Positions 15,721 to 25,644 of a DNA stretch of 64,000 bases are shown here, one piece after another. Positions within the stretch are counted from its first letter, which is position 1. Every line of letters begins with the position of its first letter. The notes under the pieces are model-generated. The model had not been told where the DNA came from, made no database searches, and saw only the letters and a list, made by a program, of their open reading frames with translations. The position numbers and the translations under genes were made by a program. The DNA is from Sphaerisporangium aureirubrum. Its GTDB lineage: Bacteria; Actinomycetota; Actinomycetes; Streptosporangiales; Streptosporangiaceae. The stretch is taken from contig NZ_JBHSRF010000047.1 in NCBI RefSeq assembly GCF_042658925.1, forward strand, positions 1-64,000, in the 5' to 3' direction.

Positions 15721-18237
15721 ATGAGCACAACCCGATCAAGACGGTGTGTCGGAAGGGGACTGACACCCCTCATGCTCATCGCGAGCGGTCTGCTCGCGGT
15801 GCTGATCGGGCTCGTCTTCGGGACGCTGTTCTGGGCGATCACCGACATGCTCCAGGCGACGGACGCGAGGAAGCACGTGCGGACGGCGCTCAGCGAGGCC
15901 AATCGCCTGGAGACGCTCGTCCTCGACCTGGAGACAGGGGCACGCGGCTTCCTCATCACCCGGGATCAGCGCTTCCTCCAGCCATGGGAGTCCGCCAGGG
16001 CGGCTCTCCCCGGGCAGGCGCAGAGGGTCGTCAGCCTCAGCGACACCCCTGAGCTGCGGGGGCTGGCGCGCGAGATCGGCCGGGACGGGAACTCCTACGT
16101 CCGCGACTACTCGGACCCGCTGATCGGCGCGGCGAAGCGGGGGGATCCCTCCGCGTGGAGCGTCGAGACGACGGCCGAGGGGAAGCGGCGTGTCGACGAC
16201 TTCCGGGCGCGGTTCGACCGGTTCGACGACGTCGCGCGCTCCGTGCTGGCGGCGCGGGAGCAGGCGACCGAGACCAGGGTGCGGTGGTCGATCGTCGCCG
16301 CGACCGGCGGGCTCGCGGGATCGGTCCTCCTCATCGCCGCCTACACCGGATACCTGACCCGGGCGATCGTCCGGCCGGTCCGCAGAGCTGCCGCCGTCGC
16401 CGCGCGGCTCGCCGACGGCGACCTCGCGGCACGCATGCCCGAGACCGGAGCCGGGGAGATCGGTGAACTCGGGGTCGCGTTCAACAGCATGGGGAACTCC
16501 CTGACGGACAGCCGCCGGCTGACACAGGAGGCGCACCGGCGTCTCAAGCTGCTGTACGACACCAGCAAGGCGGTGGGCACCACCCTCGACGTGGAGCGGA
16601 CCGCGGAGGAACTGGTGCGGGCGGCGGTGCCCTCGTTCGCCGACTTCGTCACCGTCGACCTGCCGGTGTCCGTCATGCGAGGCGACGGCCGGCCGCCGGG
16701 CGAGGAGGACACGCTGTGCCGGGCGGCCATGGGCGGCATCGGGGGGACGGCCGCGTTCCGCCCGGTGGGCACGCTGATCGACTGGGAACCCGCCACGCCT
16801 CAGGCGCGCAGTTTCCGCCGTGGCGTCGGGATGATCGAGCCCGACCTGCGGTCTTCCGTCGCGTGGCGGTCCCGGGACCGGCTGGGCACCGCCCGGATCC
16901 TGGACCACGGCTTCCGTTCGCTGATCACGACTCCGCTGCGTGCGCAGGGGACGCGGATGGGCGTGGTCAGCCTCTGGCGCCTGGGGGAATTCGACGAGGA
17001 GGACCTGTCCTGCGCCACGGAGCTGGTCGCCAAGGCGGGCGTCGCCATCGACAACGCCCGCCGCTACACCCACGAGCGCAACACCGCGCTGGCCCTGCAG
17101 TGCAGCCTGCTGCCCAAGCGGCTGCCCCCGCAGCCCGCGGTGGAGATCGCCTCCCGCTATCAGCCCGCGGGTGCGGGGGCGGGGGTGGGCGGCGACTGGT
17201 TCGACGTGATCCCGCTGTCCGGCTGCCGGGTCGGCCTCGTCGTCGGGGACGTCGTCGGCCACGGCATCCACGCCTCCGCCACCATGGGGCGCCTGCGCAC
17301 CGCCGTGCGCACCCTGGCCGACGTCGACCTGCCGCCCGACGAGCTCCTCACCCACCTGGACGATCTGGTCCTCCACCTCAGCAGCGACGACCAGCCCGGC
17401 ATGGCCCAGGGCGAGGCGCCCACCGCCGGCGAGCTGGGAGCCACGTGCCTGTACGCCGTCTACGACCCCGTCTCCCGCTGCTGCACCATGGCCACCGCCG
17501 GCCATCCGCTGCCCGTCCTGGTCCCCCCCGACGGCCCCCCGGAACTGGTGAGCGGCCCCGTCGGCCCCCCGCTCGGCATCGGAGGCCTCCCCTTCGAGAC
17601 CACCGAGCTGCTCCTGACCGCGGGCAGCGTCCTCGCCCTGTTCACCGACGGCCTGATCGAATCCCGCGACCACGACATCGACCACGGCCTCACCGAACTA
17701 CGCCACGCCCTCGCGTTCCCCACCGCATCACTGGAGGACACCTGCGACCACGTGACCGACGCCATGCTCGACGGCCGCGCGACCGACGACACCGCCCTCC
17801 TCCTCGTACGCACCGGAGCCCTCTCCCCTGGCCAGTTCGCCACCTGGGACCTCCCCGACGACCCGGCCCTGGTCTCCCACGCCAGAAAGCTGGCCCTGGA
17901 CCAGCTGGCCGTATGGAAACTGGACGAGATGCAGTTCGTCACCGAACTGGTCGTCAGCGAGCTGGTGACCAACGCCATCCGCTACGGCACTCCCCCCATC
18001 CAGCTCCGCCTGATCCGCAGCCACACCCTGATCTGCGAGGTCTCCGACGGCAGCAGCACCGCCCCCCACCTCCGCCGCGCCCGCGTCTTCGACGAGGGCG
18101 GCCGCGGCCTGCTCCTCGTCGCCCAGCTCACCCAGGGCTGGGGCACCAGACAGACCACCTCCGGCAAGACCATCTGGTGCGAGCAGACCCTGCCCCCCAC
18201 CACGGCGGCTCATGAGGAGTTTCCTGAAGCGGCATGA
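15721..18237 (+). CDS. CHASE3-HAMP-GAF-SpoIIE phosphatase-HATPase fusion (RsbU/RsbW-like)
   Basis: This 838-residue membrane stress regulator has two membrane helices (~15-38 and ~190-210) bracketing a CHASE3-like sensor (LVLDLETGARGFLITRDQRFL). A HAMP linker (~212-265), a GAF domain (~280-440) and a PP2C/SpoIIE phosphatase follow, with metal motifs GGDWFDVI (~489), VGDVVGHG (~508), FTDGLIE and DDTALLLV. The C-terminus (~700-825) is an RsbW-type ATPase with ELVVSELVTNAIRYG and DEGGRGLLLV. It could both phosphorylate and dephosphorylate an anti-sigma-factor antagonist. No sigma factor or antagonist gene is adjacent, so the partner is encoded elsewhere. Confidence 0.93.
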   Translation: MSTTRSRRCVGRGLTPLMLIASGLLAVLIGLVFGTLFWAITDMLQATDARKHVRTALSEANRLETLVLDLETGARGFLITRDQRFLQPWESARAALPGQAQRVVSLSDTPELRGLAREIGRDGNSYVRDYSDPLIGAAKRGDPSAWSVETTAEGKRRVDDFRARFDRFDDVARSVLAAREQATETRVRWSIVAATGGLAGSVLLIAAYTGYLTRAIVRPVRRAAAVAARLADGDLAARMPETGAGEIGELGVAFNSMGNSLTDSRRLTQEAHRRLKLLYDTSKAVGTTLDVERTAEELVRAAVPSFADFVTVDLPVSVMRGDGRPPGEEDTLCRAAMGGIGGTAAFRPVGTLIDWEPATPQARSFRRGVGMIEPDLRSSVAWRSRDRLGTARILDHGFRSLITTPLRAQGTRMGVVSLWRLGEFDEEDLSCATELVAKAGVAIDNARRYTHERNTALALQCSLLPKRLPPQPAVEIASRYQPAGAGAGVGGDWFDVIPLSGCRVGLVVGDVVGHGIHASATMGRLRTAVRTLADVDLPPDELLTHLDDLVLHLSSDDQPGMAQGEAPTAGELGATCLYAVYDPVSRCCTMATAGHPLPVLVPPDGPPELVSGPVGPPLGIGGLPFETTELLLTAGSVLALFTDGLIESRDHDIDHGLTELRHALAFPTASLEDTCDHVTDAMLDGRATDDTALLLVRTGALSPGQFATWDLPDDPALVSHARKLALDQLAVWKLDEMQFVTELVVSELVTNAIRYGTPPIQLRLIRSHTLICEVSDGSSTAPHLRRARVFDEGGRGLLLVAQLTQGWGTRQTTSGKTIWCEQTLPPTTAAHEEFPEAA

Positions 18238-18278
18238 GCCGCCGGCTACAAGGCTCGGCGCCGATGACCGCCCCTCGG

Positions 18279-19082
18279 TCACCGGGAAACGATCGGAAGC
18301 GGTGGAGGAGGGGTCATGCCTAGCCGTTCGGCGATCGCGTTCATGATCATCGCCGCTTCCTCGGTGGCGAGTGACTCCAGCGCCCCCGCGTCGCGCCTCC
18401 CGAAGTAGTCCCCGTCCATCTCGAACTCGGCTTTGACGATCTTTCTGCCGCGCTCGATCCGGACCCGGCTCCTCTCGGAGTTCACGACGATCCCGGCCTT
18501 GACCCTCTCAAGCGACGCCTGCCGCCACCATGTGCGCCATTCCTCGGAGTCGTTCAATGCCTGATCCAGAGTGTGAGCGGCATTCTCATAACGGCGCGGC
18601 GCGCTTTTCCAGGCTGATCCACGACTGGTCGCGTACCAGCGCGTGTCGACCGGCAGGCCGGCCAGAAAGGGATCGAAGTCGTCATACCAGTCGAGGCCGG
18701 CTCGATTCCACAGCACCGTCGCGACGGTATCGACCAGAAGCTCGGCCTCCCCCGCGTCCCAGTCCTCTTCTTCGACGCCCGAGGGTTCCTCGATCGCGGC
18801 CGAATAGGCTGCGCGCCCGGAGGCGACGACCGCGTACAACAGATTTTCGAGCGAGTCTCCGAGCAACGGGAGTGCCCCGCCGGAATCACTCACGTCGGCT
18901 ACCGGAAGTCCTTCGAACGGGATTTCCGCGAGAATACGCACCTTGTCCGAGAGGTGACGGGCGAAGGCCTCGACCTGCTCGACCGTCAACGACGAAAGGT
19001 GCTCCCGCAGAACACCGACGCTTTCCTCGTCGATGACTCCATCAAGTGCGTCAACGAGTTCCCAGAACACATCGTCCGTCAC
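18279..19082 (-). CDS. DUF4240-like acidic protein, candidate immunity protein
   Basis: GTG 19082 gives a protein of about 267 residues starting VTDDVFWELVDALDGVIDEESVGVLREHLSSLTVEQVEAFARHLSDKV, which resembles DUF4240 (FWxLI...L...LS..E...F). The frame is open to 19148, but those extra codons overlap the terminator hairpin at 19111-19142, so the shorter start is preferred. The N-terminal half is strongly acidic (EEPSGVEEEDWDAGEAEL). It lies directly downstream of the RHS protein, whose C-terminal tip is basic. Position and charge suggest a cognate immunity protein; the family itself is uncharacterised. Confidence 0.7.
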   Translation of the reverse strand: MTDDVFWELVDALDGVIDEESVGVLREHLSSLTVEQVEAFARHLSDKVRILAEIPFEGLPVADVSDSGGALPLLGDSLENLLYAVVASGRAAYSAAIEEPSGVEEEDWDAGEAELLVDTVATVLWNRAGLDWYDDFDPFLAGLPVDTRWYATSRGSAWKSAPRRYENAAHTLDQALNDSEEWRTWWRQASLERVKAGIVVNSERSRVRIERGRKIVKAEFEMDGDYFGRRDAGALESLATEEAAMIMNAIAERLGMTPPPPLPIVSR

Positions 19083-19110
19083 CGCACCGACTCCGATCCC
19101 TGGCGTCAGG

Positions 19111-19142
19111 AAGAGCGGCGGGGATCCAACCCCGCCGCTCTT
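19111..19142 (-). terminator. hairpin between the RHS gene and DUF4240 gene
   Basis: AAGAGCGGCGGGG (19111-19123) and CCCCGCCGCTCTT (19130-19142) are perfect 13-bp arms with a 6-nt loop, 36 bp after the RHS stop. Partial termination here would set the toxin/immunity ratio, or the downstream gene may have its own promoter. Confidence 0.7.
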
Positions 19143-19177
19143 CCTCATCCTACCCTCGCAGTAGGGGACACAGGCTC

Positions 19178-22100
19178 CTACTTACAGCTTTTCAACTGCC
19201 CCGGCGGGCAGTGGCCGTGCACGATGAAGTACGCGGTGATCCTGCCGAACTCCCACCATCGTGCCTTCAGGTATCCGCGTTTCCGCACGACTATTTTGTA
19301 ACTGCAACCTCCGAGAACGCCGAAGTAGAAGTTGCACGCTCTCAACTGCTCGGCCGGCCGGACGACGCCTCGCTTGGCGAGGCTGATGCCGAATTTGTAC
19401 GTCTTCCGGCCGTAGAAGATCTCGTAGCCGATGTAGAGGTTCTGGTCCTTCTTGGCTTTGTTCGAGTTGTTGTTGGGGCGCTGTACCGCGGTTCTGGCCT
19501 TGGCGAGGTTCACGCTGCAGCCGTTCCGCTTGCAGTAGTTGATCGCCTGCTGCGTGGTGGTGACGGTGATGACCGCACCGACCGACCAGATCAACGCGTC
19601 CATCAAGGCCGCACCGCTGATCGCCAGGAGTGGGACGACGAAGACGAAGCGGCCGTCGAAGTCCCGGTTGTTGATCGGATCCGCGGCACCGTACTCGTAG
19701 TCGTTCGCACCGCCGGCCGATACGGGGTCGGCCTGGAGGAAGCGACCGGTGGCCGGATTGTAGAGGCGTACGCCCATGAGGACGATGTCGGCGAGTGTGT
19801 CGCTCGCGCGCTGGGCGCCGCCCAGCCACTCGTAACGATCGGTCATGTTGGCGACGCGATCGGCACCGTACTCGTTCTGCTCGGCGTAGCCGTCGATCCC
19901 GGTGGCACCGCCGCTGTTCGAGGCGCCGGCGACCACGTTCCCGTGCAGGTCCGTGAGTTGCAGCGTGACGGTTCCACTGCTCGTCTGGGTGGCCGCCAGG
20001 CCGGAGAAGGCGTTGATGTTCCGGGTCCACCCGCCATTGGCCTCCCTGATCCAGGCCGGGCTGTCGCCCGTGCCCGAATAGTGGTTCACCTGAACACCCC
20101 CGGAGGAGGTGACGGTCCGGACACGTCCGAGGGGATCGAGGGTGAAGGTCTTCGTCGACGTGCCCTGGGTAAGGCTGCCGACCATATCGCCGGCGTGGTA
20201 CCCGACCGTGACCGCGGCGTTTCCAGCGGCGCCGCCCGCCGGGAGCGTGGTCACACGACCGAACGGATCATGGGTGTAGCCGGAGTCCGTGATCCGATCG
20301 GCTTTGTCGTAGGTGTGATTCACCGTGCTCGGAGCGGTCGCGGTGGAACACGCACCGTCGGCACTCCCGGGATAGGTGGCCAGGCTGGTGCGGTTCGTGT
20401 CGGCGTCGAAGCCGTAGACCCTTGTGGTGCAGGCCGTGTCGTACGTATCCGCCACTCGCACGAGCCGGCCCGCCGCGTCATAGGAATAGCGTTGGAGGCT
20501 CCCGTTGGGACCGCTGGTCTCGGCGAGCCGGCCTTCCGCGTCGGGAACCGCCTCGAAGGCGAGCCAGCGAACTCCTGCCTTCGTGTAGGTCAGCCCTGTC
20601 TCCCTTCCGTTGCCGTCGTACCGGATATTGGCCGTCAGCCCGTTGGGAGCGGTCTGGACCGCCAGATTCCCCGCGGCGTCGTAGGCCGCGGTGAAGGTGC
20701 CGGCCGCACTGTCGGTGATGGCGACGGGGAGGCCTCGCCGTTCGACCCTGCCCAGGGCGTCGGCGTTGTCGTAGGCGTAGGTCGTGGTGCCCTTCCCGTC
20801 GTTGACGGTGGCCACCCGGCCGGCCGCGTCGTAGGTGACGGTCGTGGTGCTGCCGTCGGCATCGGTGGTCGTGGCCACCCTGCCCAGGTTGTCGTAGGTG
20901 GTGCCCACCGATGCCCCGCCGGCACTGACCGCCGTCACGAGGCCGGTGGCGGGGTCGTAGCTGTGCGTGGTGGCCGGTACGGCGGAGCTGCTCACCCCCG
21001 TCTCGACGACGCTCGAGGTGACCGTGCGGCCGGCCGCGTCCACGGTGGTGGTGGCCGTCCGGACCGCACTCCCCGACGTGGCGACCACATTCGCGTTCTC
21101 GCCCCAGTAGCCGTAGGCGGTCACCGTGGCCGGGATGGGCGTGCCGGCCGGTTGCGCCTTGGGCCCGGTCCGGCAGACGAGTCCCGCCCAGTGCGGCTTG
21201 TCACCGCAGGCGGCGGCCGCCTGGTTGGTGTCGGCGGTGTAATAGACCGTCACCGTGGTCCCGGCGTCGGTGCCGGCGGACGCCGGCATCCGCCGCTCCA
21301 GCTCACGGCCCACATCGTCGTAACGCGTCCTGTACACGATGCCGGTGCCACCGGGCATGACGATGGTCTGGGTGGTCGGGAGCGCCAACGTCCAGCCCGA
21401 GGCGTCGCCGGATTCGATCGGCTCGTACCCGGTCTCGATCGTACGGATGTCCGCCGCGGCCGGGGTGCCGATCCCGTCGACCACCAGGGGCTTGGTCACC
21501 GTCGTGGTCACCATGCCGGACGCCACCGCGTCCACCGGCCGGGCTTCGTCGTAAATGTGCTGTGTGCGTAGTCTGGCCGCCACCCGGGTGTCGTCGGCGA
21601 GGGCGACCCGATGGGTGGGGCCGTCGATCGTCAGCGGGTTGCCGTTGTCGTCATAGGTCGTGATCTCCGCGAGGAGGTCGGCGCGCTCGGCGGTGGAGGT
21701 GCGCCCCGCCACGTACGGGTCTGTTCCGGTGGTGGGCGTCAGCGCCTGAGCGCGGTTGCCTGCCGAGAGGTTCCAGATGACATTTCCGGACTCGTCATAG
21801 CGAGACGCGGACACCTGCCATCCGCCTGCTCCGAAACTCGCCGTATTGACGGCGCGGCCGTTCACATCGAGGTAGGTGAGCGCCGCGTAGGTGTAATCGT
21901 CGGCGCCAGGGGCGTAGGAACCGTCCCCGGCCTTGGCCGGCACATGGGTGGTCGGGAACATCGCGGTTCCGGTGCGCGGCAGATCCGTGATCTGCCCCCA
22001 CGTGACCGTCTGCGGGGAGGTCAGGGCCACAGGGCCGCTGATGGGCACACCGTAGGAGATCGCCTGTGTCAGGTCGACGGCTCCGGCTTCCCGCTGCACG

Positions 22101-25100
22101 TCGGCCAGGCGGCCACCGGTGTCGTAGCTCATCCTCCAGGGCGTGAGGCCCGCGGGCGTGACCTGGGAGACGCGCCCCTCCGCCGTGTAGTAATAGGTGG
22201 TCGCGAGATTGATACGCGGATCACGTATCTGGCGCAGATGGCCCGCCGAGTCGTAACTGTAGGACGCCACGACCGTGTTCTTCATCGCCGAGACGGCCGG
22301 ATCGTAAGCCGTGTAGGAGATGCTCTTGACGAGACCGGAGTAGTCGCCCCAGTTGTCCGAGACTCCGGTGGCGGTGGTGGTCGTGGCGTAGGCGATGTCG
22401 AGCGCTTTGCAACCCGGGACCAGCGCGGCGGAACAGTCCACACCGTCCGGCGCCGGCGCGAGCATACGACTGACCCGGCCCGCCGAGTCGTACGTGTGTG
22501 AGGAGCTGGACGAATCACCGGGTTCGTCGATCCCGCTGACCTTCCACGCTCCACCTGTCAGCGTGAAGGTCGTCTTGACGCCGTCGGTGTCGGCGTGCGT
22601 GAACTGGGTGGCGGAGTCCTTGGTGACACTGGCTCCGTCGGCGGCGTCGGATACTCCGGCGAAAGTGCCGTCGGACTGGACGTTGTACGTCCAAATGGTC
22701 CCGTCCGCCCCGACGAAGAGTACGTAGCCCTTGTCGGAGTGATCCTCGAACGTCAGCCCGGACACCATCGAGGTCGACACGGGGAACGACGCCGTCCACC
22801 CGGCACCGAAGACCCCGCCGGCGTCCTGGGACGCGCTCACCGGCGAAAGCGTCGTGTGGTCACGGGACACGCTCATGTCGAAAGCCGAAACATCGGTGGC
22901 AGAGATCGAGTAGTCGCCGGTCAGCAGCGAGACCGTGCCGGGACCGACTTCCTTCGCCGCGTAGGAATCGCCGAACGCGGTGCGCTCCAGCGTGAATTCC
23001 ACCTCGTCGGAGCATGCCTCCCCCGAGGCCCTGACGAAACAGGCGCGCAGCCTGACGGGGCCGTCGCCGCGCCCGGCCGTCGCCATGGTGGCGGCCACGT
23101 CCCAGTAGAGGGAGCCGAAGACCGCGCTGGTCCCCGTCGTGACGGTCGTGAACGGCCAGCCCGGGATCGGGGTCGCCGAGCCCGGCACGGTGACATGCGC
23201 CGGGGGAATGGCCGCCCAGGTGCCGCTCGCGCCGACGTCGGCCTTGTACTCGTACCGGACGCCCGTGGAGCCCGGGGCCGCCCGGGAGGCCAGGGTGACC
23301 GCGGCCTGGGTGCGGTCGTCGGTGACCGGGGCGGTGACCTCGCCGGCGCCCACCCCGAAGACGTAGCTCGTCACCGCGGAGGTACGCAGGGCCATGTCAC
23401 GTGTCTTGACCGACAGCGTGTGCCAGCCCTGGGCCGGGTCGATCGTGATCGTCTTGGCGTCGCCGCCGCCGTCGTTGTCCTCGACGAGTGTCGGCGTGGA
23501 CGCGTTGTCGAGACCCCAGTAGTAACCCGCGCCGTCGGCGGAGGTGGTGTCCAGGGTGCAGGTCACCGGGCTCGACGCCTTCGCCGTCCACACGTTCGAG
23601 GGGTAGGCCGAGCACGAGATCGCGGGCGCGGCGGGGGCGGCGGTGTCGACGGTGAAGTACCGGTAGGAGGAGTAATCGCGGGAGTAGTCGGTGCCGTCGT
23701 AGGCCCTCGCCCGCCACCGGTAGCGGTAGCCGTCGACCAGCCTGCCCGAAGGGACGGTCACGGTGCCGAGCTCACCCTGGAGGATTCCGGTGACGCTGCC
23801 GGACCACACCGTGCCCGTGCCCTGAGAGGGATAGTTCGGGTCGTGTTCCAGGGAGAAGTAGATCGTTTCGTTCTCCCACTCACCGTCGCCGACCATACCG
23901 GTGAACGCCGGCGTGAGCGAGGTGACGAAGGTGCCGCCGTTGGTGCCGCCCGCGCTGGGGTCGACGGTCAGGTGGTGAGGGATGGTCGGGTAGGAGTTCC
24001 ACTGGATGACGAGCCGTGGGCCGTCCGCCCCCGCGGTGTTCTCGGAGGAGCGGAACATCCGCCAGTTGGTGGCCTGGGTCTCCGACACCGCGCGCACCTG
24101 CAGGCCGTGGTTCTCGGCCGGGTGGTCGGTCCAGTACTGGACGATGTCCTCGATCGACCACAGTGTGTCGTGCTCGGGGCAGCTCGCGTCAAAGCCGTAG
24201 GCCTGGCTGGTGTTGTCCACCATGCCTGTCGTGGTGGAGTTGGGCTGGTTCGACAGTGTCAGCGTCGACGACGACCAGGACGAGGTGACCCGCTTCACGC
24301 GGATACCGAGACCGGCGCTGGCCCCACCGCAGGCGTTCGATCTGTAGTTGGACAGATACAGGTCTGCGTTGAGGATGTTCTTGCTGATCAGACCGCCGAG
24401 CTGGAAGTTGAGGTACGTCCGCGCGGTCTTCGTGCCGGACCCGAAACGGCCGGCGTGCAACCAGGTCGCCGACGTCTGGGAGTTGGTGTAGTCGTCGGAG
24501 ACGAACGTGTCGGTCTGCAGCGTCATCTGCATGTACGGGTCGATCGTCACCGGGTAGGTCACGTCGGCGGCGTTCAGGAATTCCATGGACGGCTTGAGCA
24601 CCAGCACGCGGCCGTCCCGGCCGTTCTCGATCGAGGAGCCGACCTCCGCCCGCCTGCCGGCGTCCGGCGAGTCCGCGGCGGCGGCGTCCCACATGTGCGG
24701 CGGCGGCGCGGCGGCGACCACGTCGCCCTTGCCCTTGCCGGCGTTGTCGGTCAGCTTCAGCCGGTTCCTGGAGTCCTTCGAGAAGTCCATGCCGGTCAGC
24801 TCGACCGGCAGGCGGATCTCCACCGGCGACGCCGGCTTCTGCTTCAGAACGACGTAGTGCACGAACCCGCGCGGCTGCGCCTGCACGATCAGATCGGCGC
24901 CGGGGGCGATGTCCGTCCATGTCGCGGTGTTGCCGGAGACCTGTGGCTTACCGAGCCGTGCCGGCCAGGAGACCCCGAACCTGTGCTCGTCCTTGCCCGA
25001 ACCCGTGGCCAGTTCGGCCAGCGGACCGGTGCCCCCGCTGGAGATCTCGACATCCGCCCCGGACGCGGGAGCCCTGGGCTCCAGATGCCCGTCCCGCTCC

Positions 25101-25441
25101 ACCAGCGTGGTGTCCACGGGCACCCACACGCCGTTCTGTTTCACCCGCACCGGGCCGGCGAAGATCTCGGTCCTGGCAGTGCCGTCCGGCAGGTAAACGG
25201 TCGCCGAGTCCTCCGTCCGGGCCGAGAGGTCCTCGACCGGCGAGTTCTGCAGCCGCGCGGTGAGCGCCGCCGACGTGGCGTCGGGACGCTCCGTTACGAG
25301 AGCCGGAGGCGCCTCTTTCGCAACTATTGCGGGAAAAGCATTTGTCGGAGCAACAAAATTAGACGTCGCCATAATGACGACGACTATGCCGCCTGTGATT
25401 CGTGCACGCCTGTACCGCCGCCTGACCTGCGGGAACGTCAT
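19178..25441 (-). CDS. secreted RHS/YD-repeat protein with C-terminal toxin-like tip
   Basis: ATG 25441 (GGAGTGAAA upstream) gives 2087 residues. An Arg-rich n-region and hydrophobic stretch (ITGGIVVVIMATSNFVAP) form a long signal peptide. A DNRLRE-like beta domain covers about 290-480 and fibronectin-like segments follow. Many YD/RHS repeats (for example YDSAGRVSRM, YDAAGRLVRVADTYD) lead to the core end GADRVANMTDRYEWLGG...RLYNPATGRFLQADPVSAGG and INNRDFDG. The last 157 residues are unrelated to the core: a hydrophobic stretch, then basic YIGYEIFYGRKTYKFGIS...RPAEQL...ARWWEFGR...GHCPPGQ, reminiscent of a GIY-YIG-type nuclease. It is probably a polymorphic contact toxin. The nuclease call is tentative. 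Confidence 0.85.
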   Translation of the reverse strand: MTFPQVRRRYRRARITGGIVVVIMATSNFVAPTNAFPAIVAKEAPPALVTERPDATSAALTARLQNSPVEDLSARTEDSATVYLPDGTARTEIFAGPVRVKQNGVWVPVDTTLVERDGHLEPRAPASGADVEISSGGTGPLAELATGSGKDEHRFGVSWPARLGKPQVSGNTATWTDIAPGADLIVQAQPRGFVHYVVLKQKPASPVEIRLPVELTGMDFSKDSRNRLKLTDNAGKGKGDVVAAAPPPHMWDAAAADSPDAGRRAEVGSSIENGRDGRVLVLKPSMEFLNAADVTYPVTIDPYMQMTLQTDTFVSDDYTNSQTSATWLHAGRFGSGTKTARTYLNFQLGGLISKNILNADLYLSNYRSNACGGASAGLGIRVKRVTSSWSSSTLTLSNQPNSTTTGMVDNTSQAYGFDASCPEHDTLWSIEDIVQYWTDHPAENHGLQVRAVSETQATNWRMFRSSENTAGADGPRLVIQWNSYPTIPHHLTVDPSAGGTNGGTFVTSLTPAFTGMVGDGEWENETIYFSLEHDPNYPSQGTGTVWSGSVTGILQGELGTVTVPSGRLVDGYRYRWRARAYDGTDYSRDYSSYRYFTVDTAAPAAPAISCSAYPSNVWTAKASSPVTCTLDTTSADGAGYYWGLDNASTPTLVEDNDGGGDAKTITIDPAQGWHTLSVKTRDMALRTSAVTSYVFGVGAGEVTAPVTDDRTQAAVTLASRAAPGSTGVRYEYKADVGASGTWAAIPPAHVTVPGSATPIPGWPFTTVTTGTSAVFGSLYWDVAATMATAGRGDGPVRLRACFVRASGEACSDEVEFTLERTAFGDSYAAKEVGPGTVSLLTGDYSISATDVSAFDMSVSRDHTTLSPVSASQDAGGVFGAGWTASFPVSTSMVSGLTFEDHSDKGYVLFVGADGTIWTYNVQSDGTFAGVSDAADGASVTKDSATQFTHADTDGVKTTFTLTGGAWKVSGIDEPGDSSSSSHTYDSAGRVSRMLAPAPDGVDCSAALVPGCKALDIAYATTTTATGVSDNWGDYSGLVKSISYTAYDPAVSAMKNTVVASYSYDSAGHLRQIRDPRINLATTYYYTAEGRVSQVTPAGLTPWRMSYDTGGRLADVQREAGAVDLTQAISYGVPISGPVALTSPQTVTWGQITDLPRTGTAMFPTTHVPAKAGDGSYAPGADDYTYAALTYLDVNGRAVNTASFGAGGWQVSASRYDESGNVIWNLSAGNRAQALTPTTGTDPYVAGRTSTAERADLLAEITTYDDNGNPLTIDGPTHRVALADDTRVAARLRTQHIYDEARPVDAVASGMVTTTVTKPLVVDGIGTPAAADIRTIETGYEPIESGDASGWTLALPTTQTIVMPGGTGIVYRTRYDDVGRELERRMPASAGTDAGTTVTVYYTADTNQAAAACGDKPHWAGLVCRTGPKAQPAGTPIPATVTAYGYWGENANVVATSGSAVRTATTTVDAAGRTVTSSVVETGVSSSAVPATTHSYDPATGLVTAVSAGGASVGTTYDNLGRVATTTDADGSTTTVTYDAAGRVATVNDGKGTTTYAYDNADALGRVERRGLPVAITDSAAGTFTAAYDAAGNLAVQTAPNGLTANIRYDGNGRETGLTYTKAGVRWLAFEAVPDAEGRLAETSGPNGSLQRYSYDAAGRLVRVADTYDTACTTRVYGFDADTNRTSLATYPGSADGACSTATAPSTVNHTYDKADRITDSGYTHDPFGRVTTLPAGGAAGNAAVTVGYHAGDMVGSLTQGTSTKTFTLDPLGRVRTVTSSGGVQVNHYSGTGDSPAWIREANGGWTRNINAFSGLAATQTSSGTVTLQLTDLHGNVVAGASNSGGATGIDGYAEQNEYGADRVANMTDRYEWLGGAQRASDTLADIVLMGVRLYNPATGRFLQADPVSAGGANDYEYGAADPINNRDFDGRFVFVVPLLAISGAALMDALIWSVGAVITVTTTQQAINYCKRNGCSVNLAKARTAVQRPNNNSNKAKKDQNLYIGYEIFYGRKTYKFGISLAKRGVVRPAEQLRACNFYFGVLGGCSYKIVVRKRGYLKARWWEFGRITAYFIVHGHCPPGQLKSCK

Positions 25442-25644
25442 TTTCACTCCGGCCCGTCGTCCTACTTGGACACACGAGGCGGAGAGTACGACCGGGCAGC
25501 ACATTTCCCGCACATCGGCGATGTGCCGGGGATCTGCCACGCGCTCCGCCGGCCTGCCTCCTCCTTGCCGCCTTAGTTCGGAGATTGGTAAGATTTTTAT
25601 TAGGAGATCCGCATGGCTTACACTTCCACCGCACGGGGGATATC
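25442..25644. promoter_or_regulatory. divergent promoter region of RHS and SARP genes
   Basis: A 203-bp region between divergent genes. An AT-rich stretch near 25583-25605 (TTGGTAAGATTTTTATTAGGAG) could supply a -10 element for the SARP gene. No dyad stands out. Confidence 0.4.

Noticed and set aside
22595..25576. 993-codon plus-strand frame opposite the RHS gene
   Set aside because: Arg/Gly/Val-rich antisense shadow of the repeat-coding strand with no domain.
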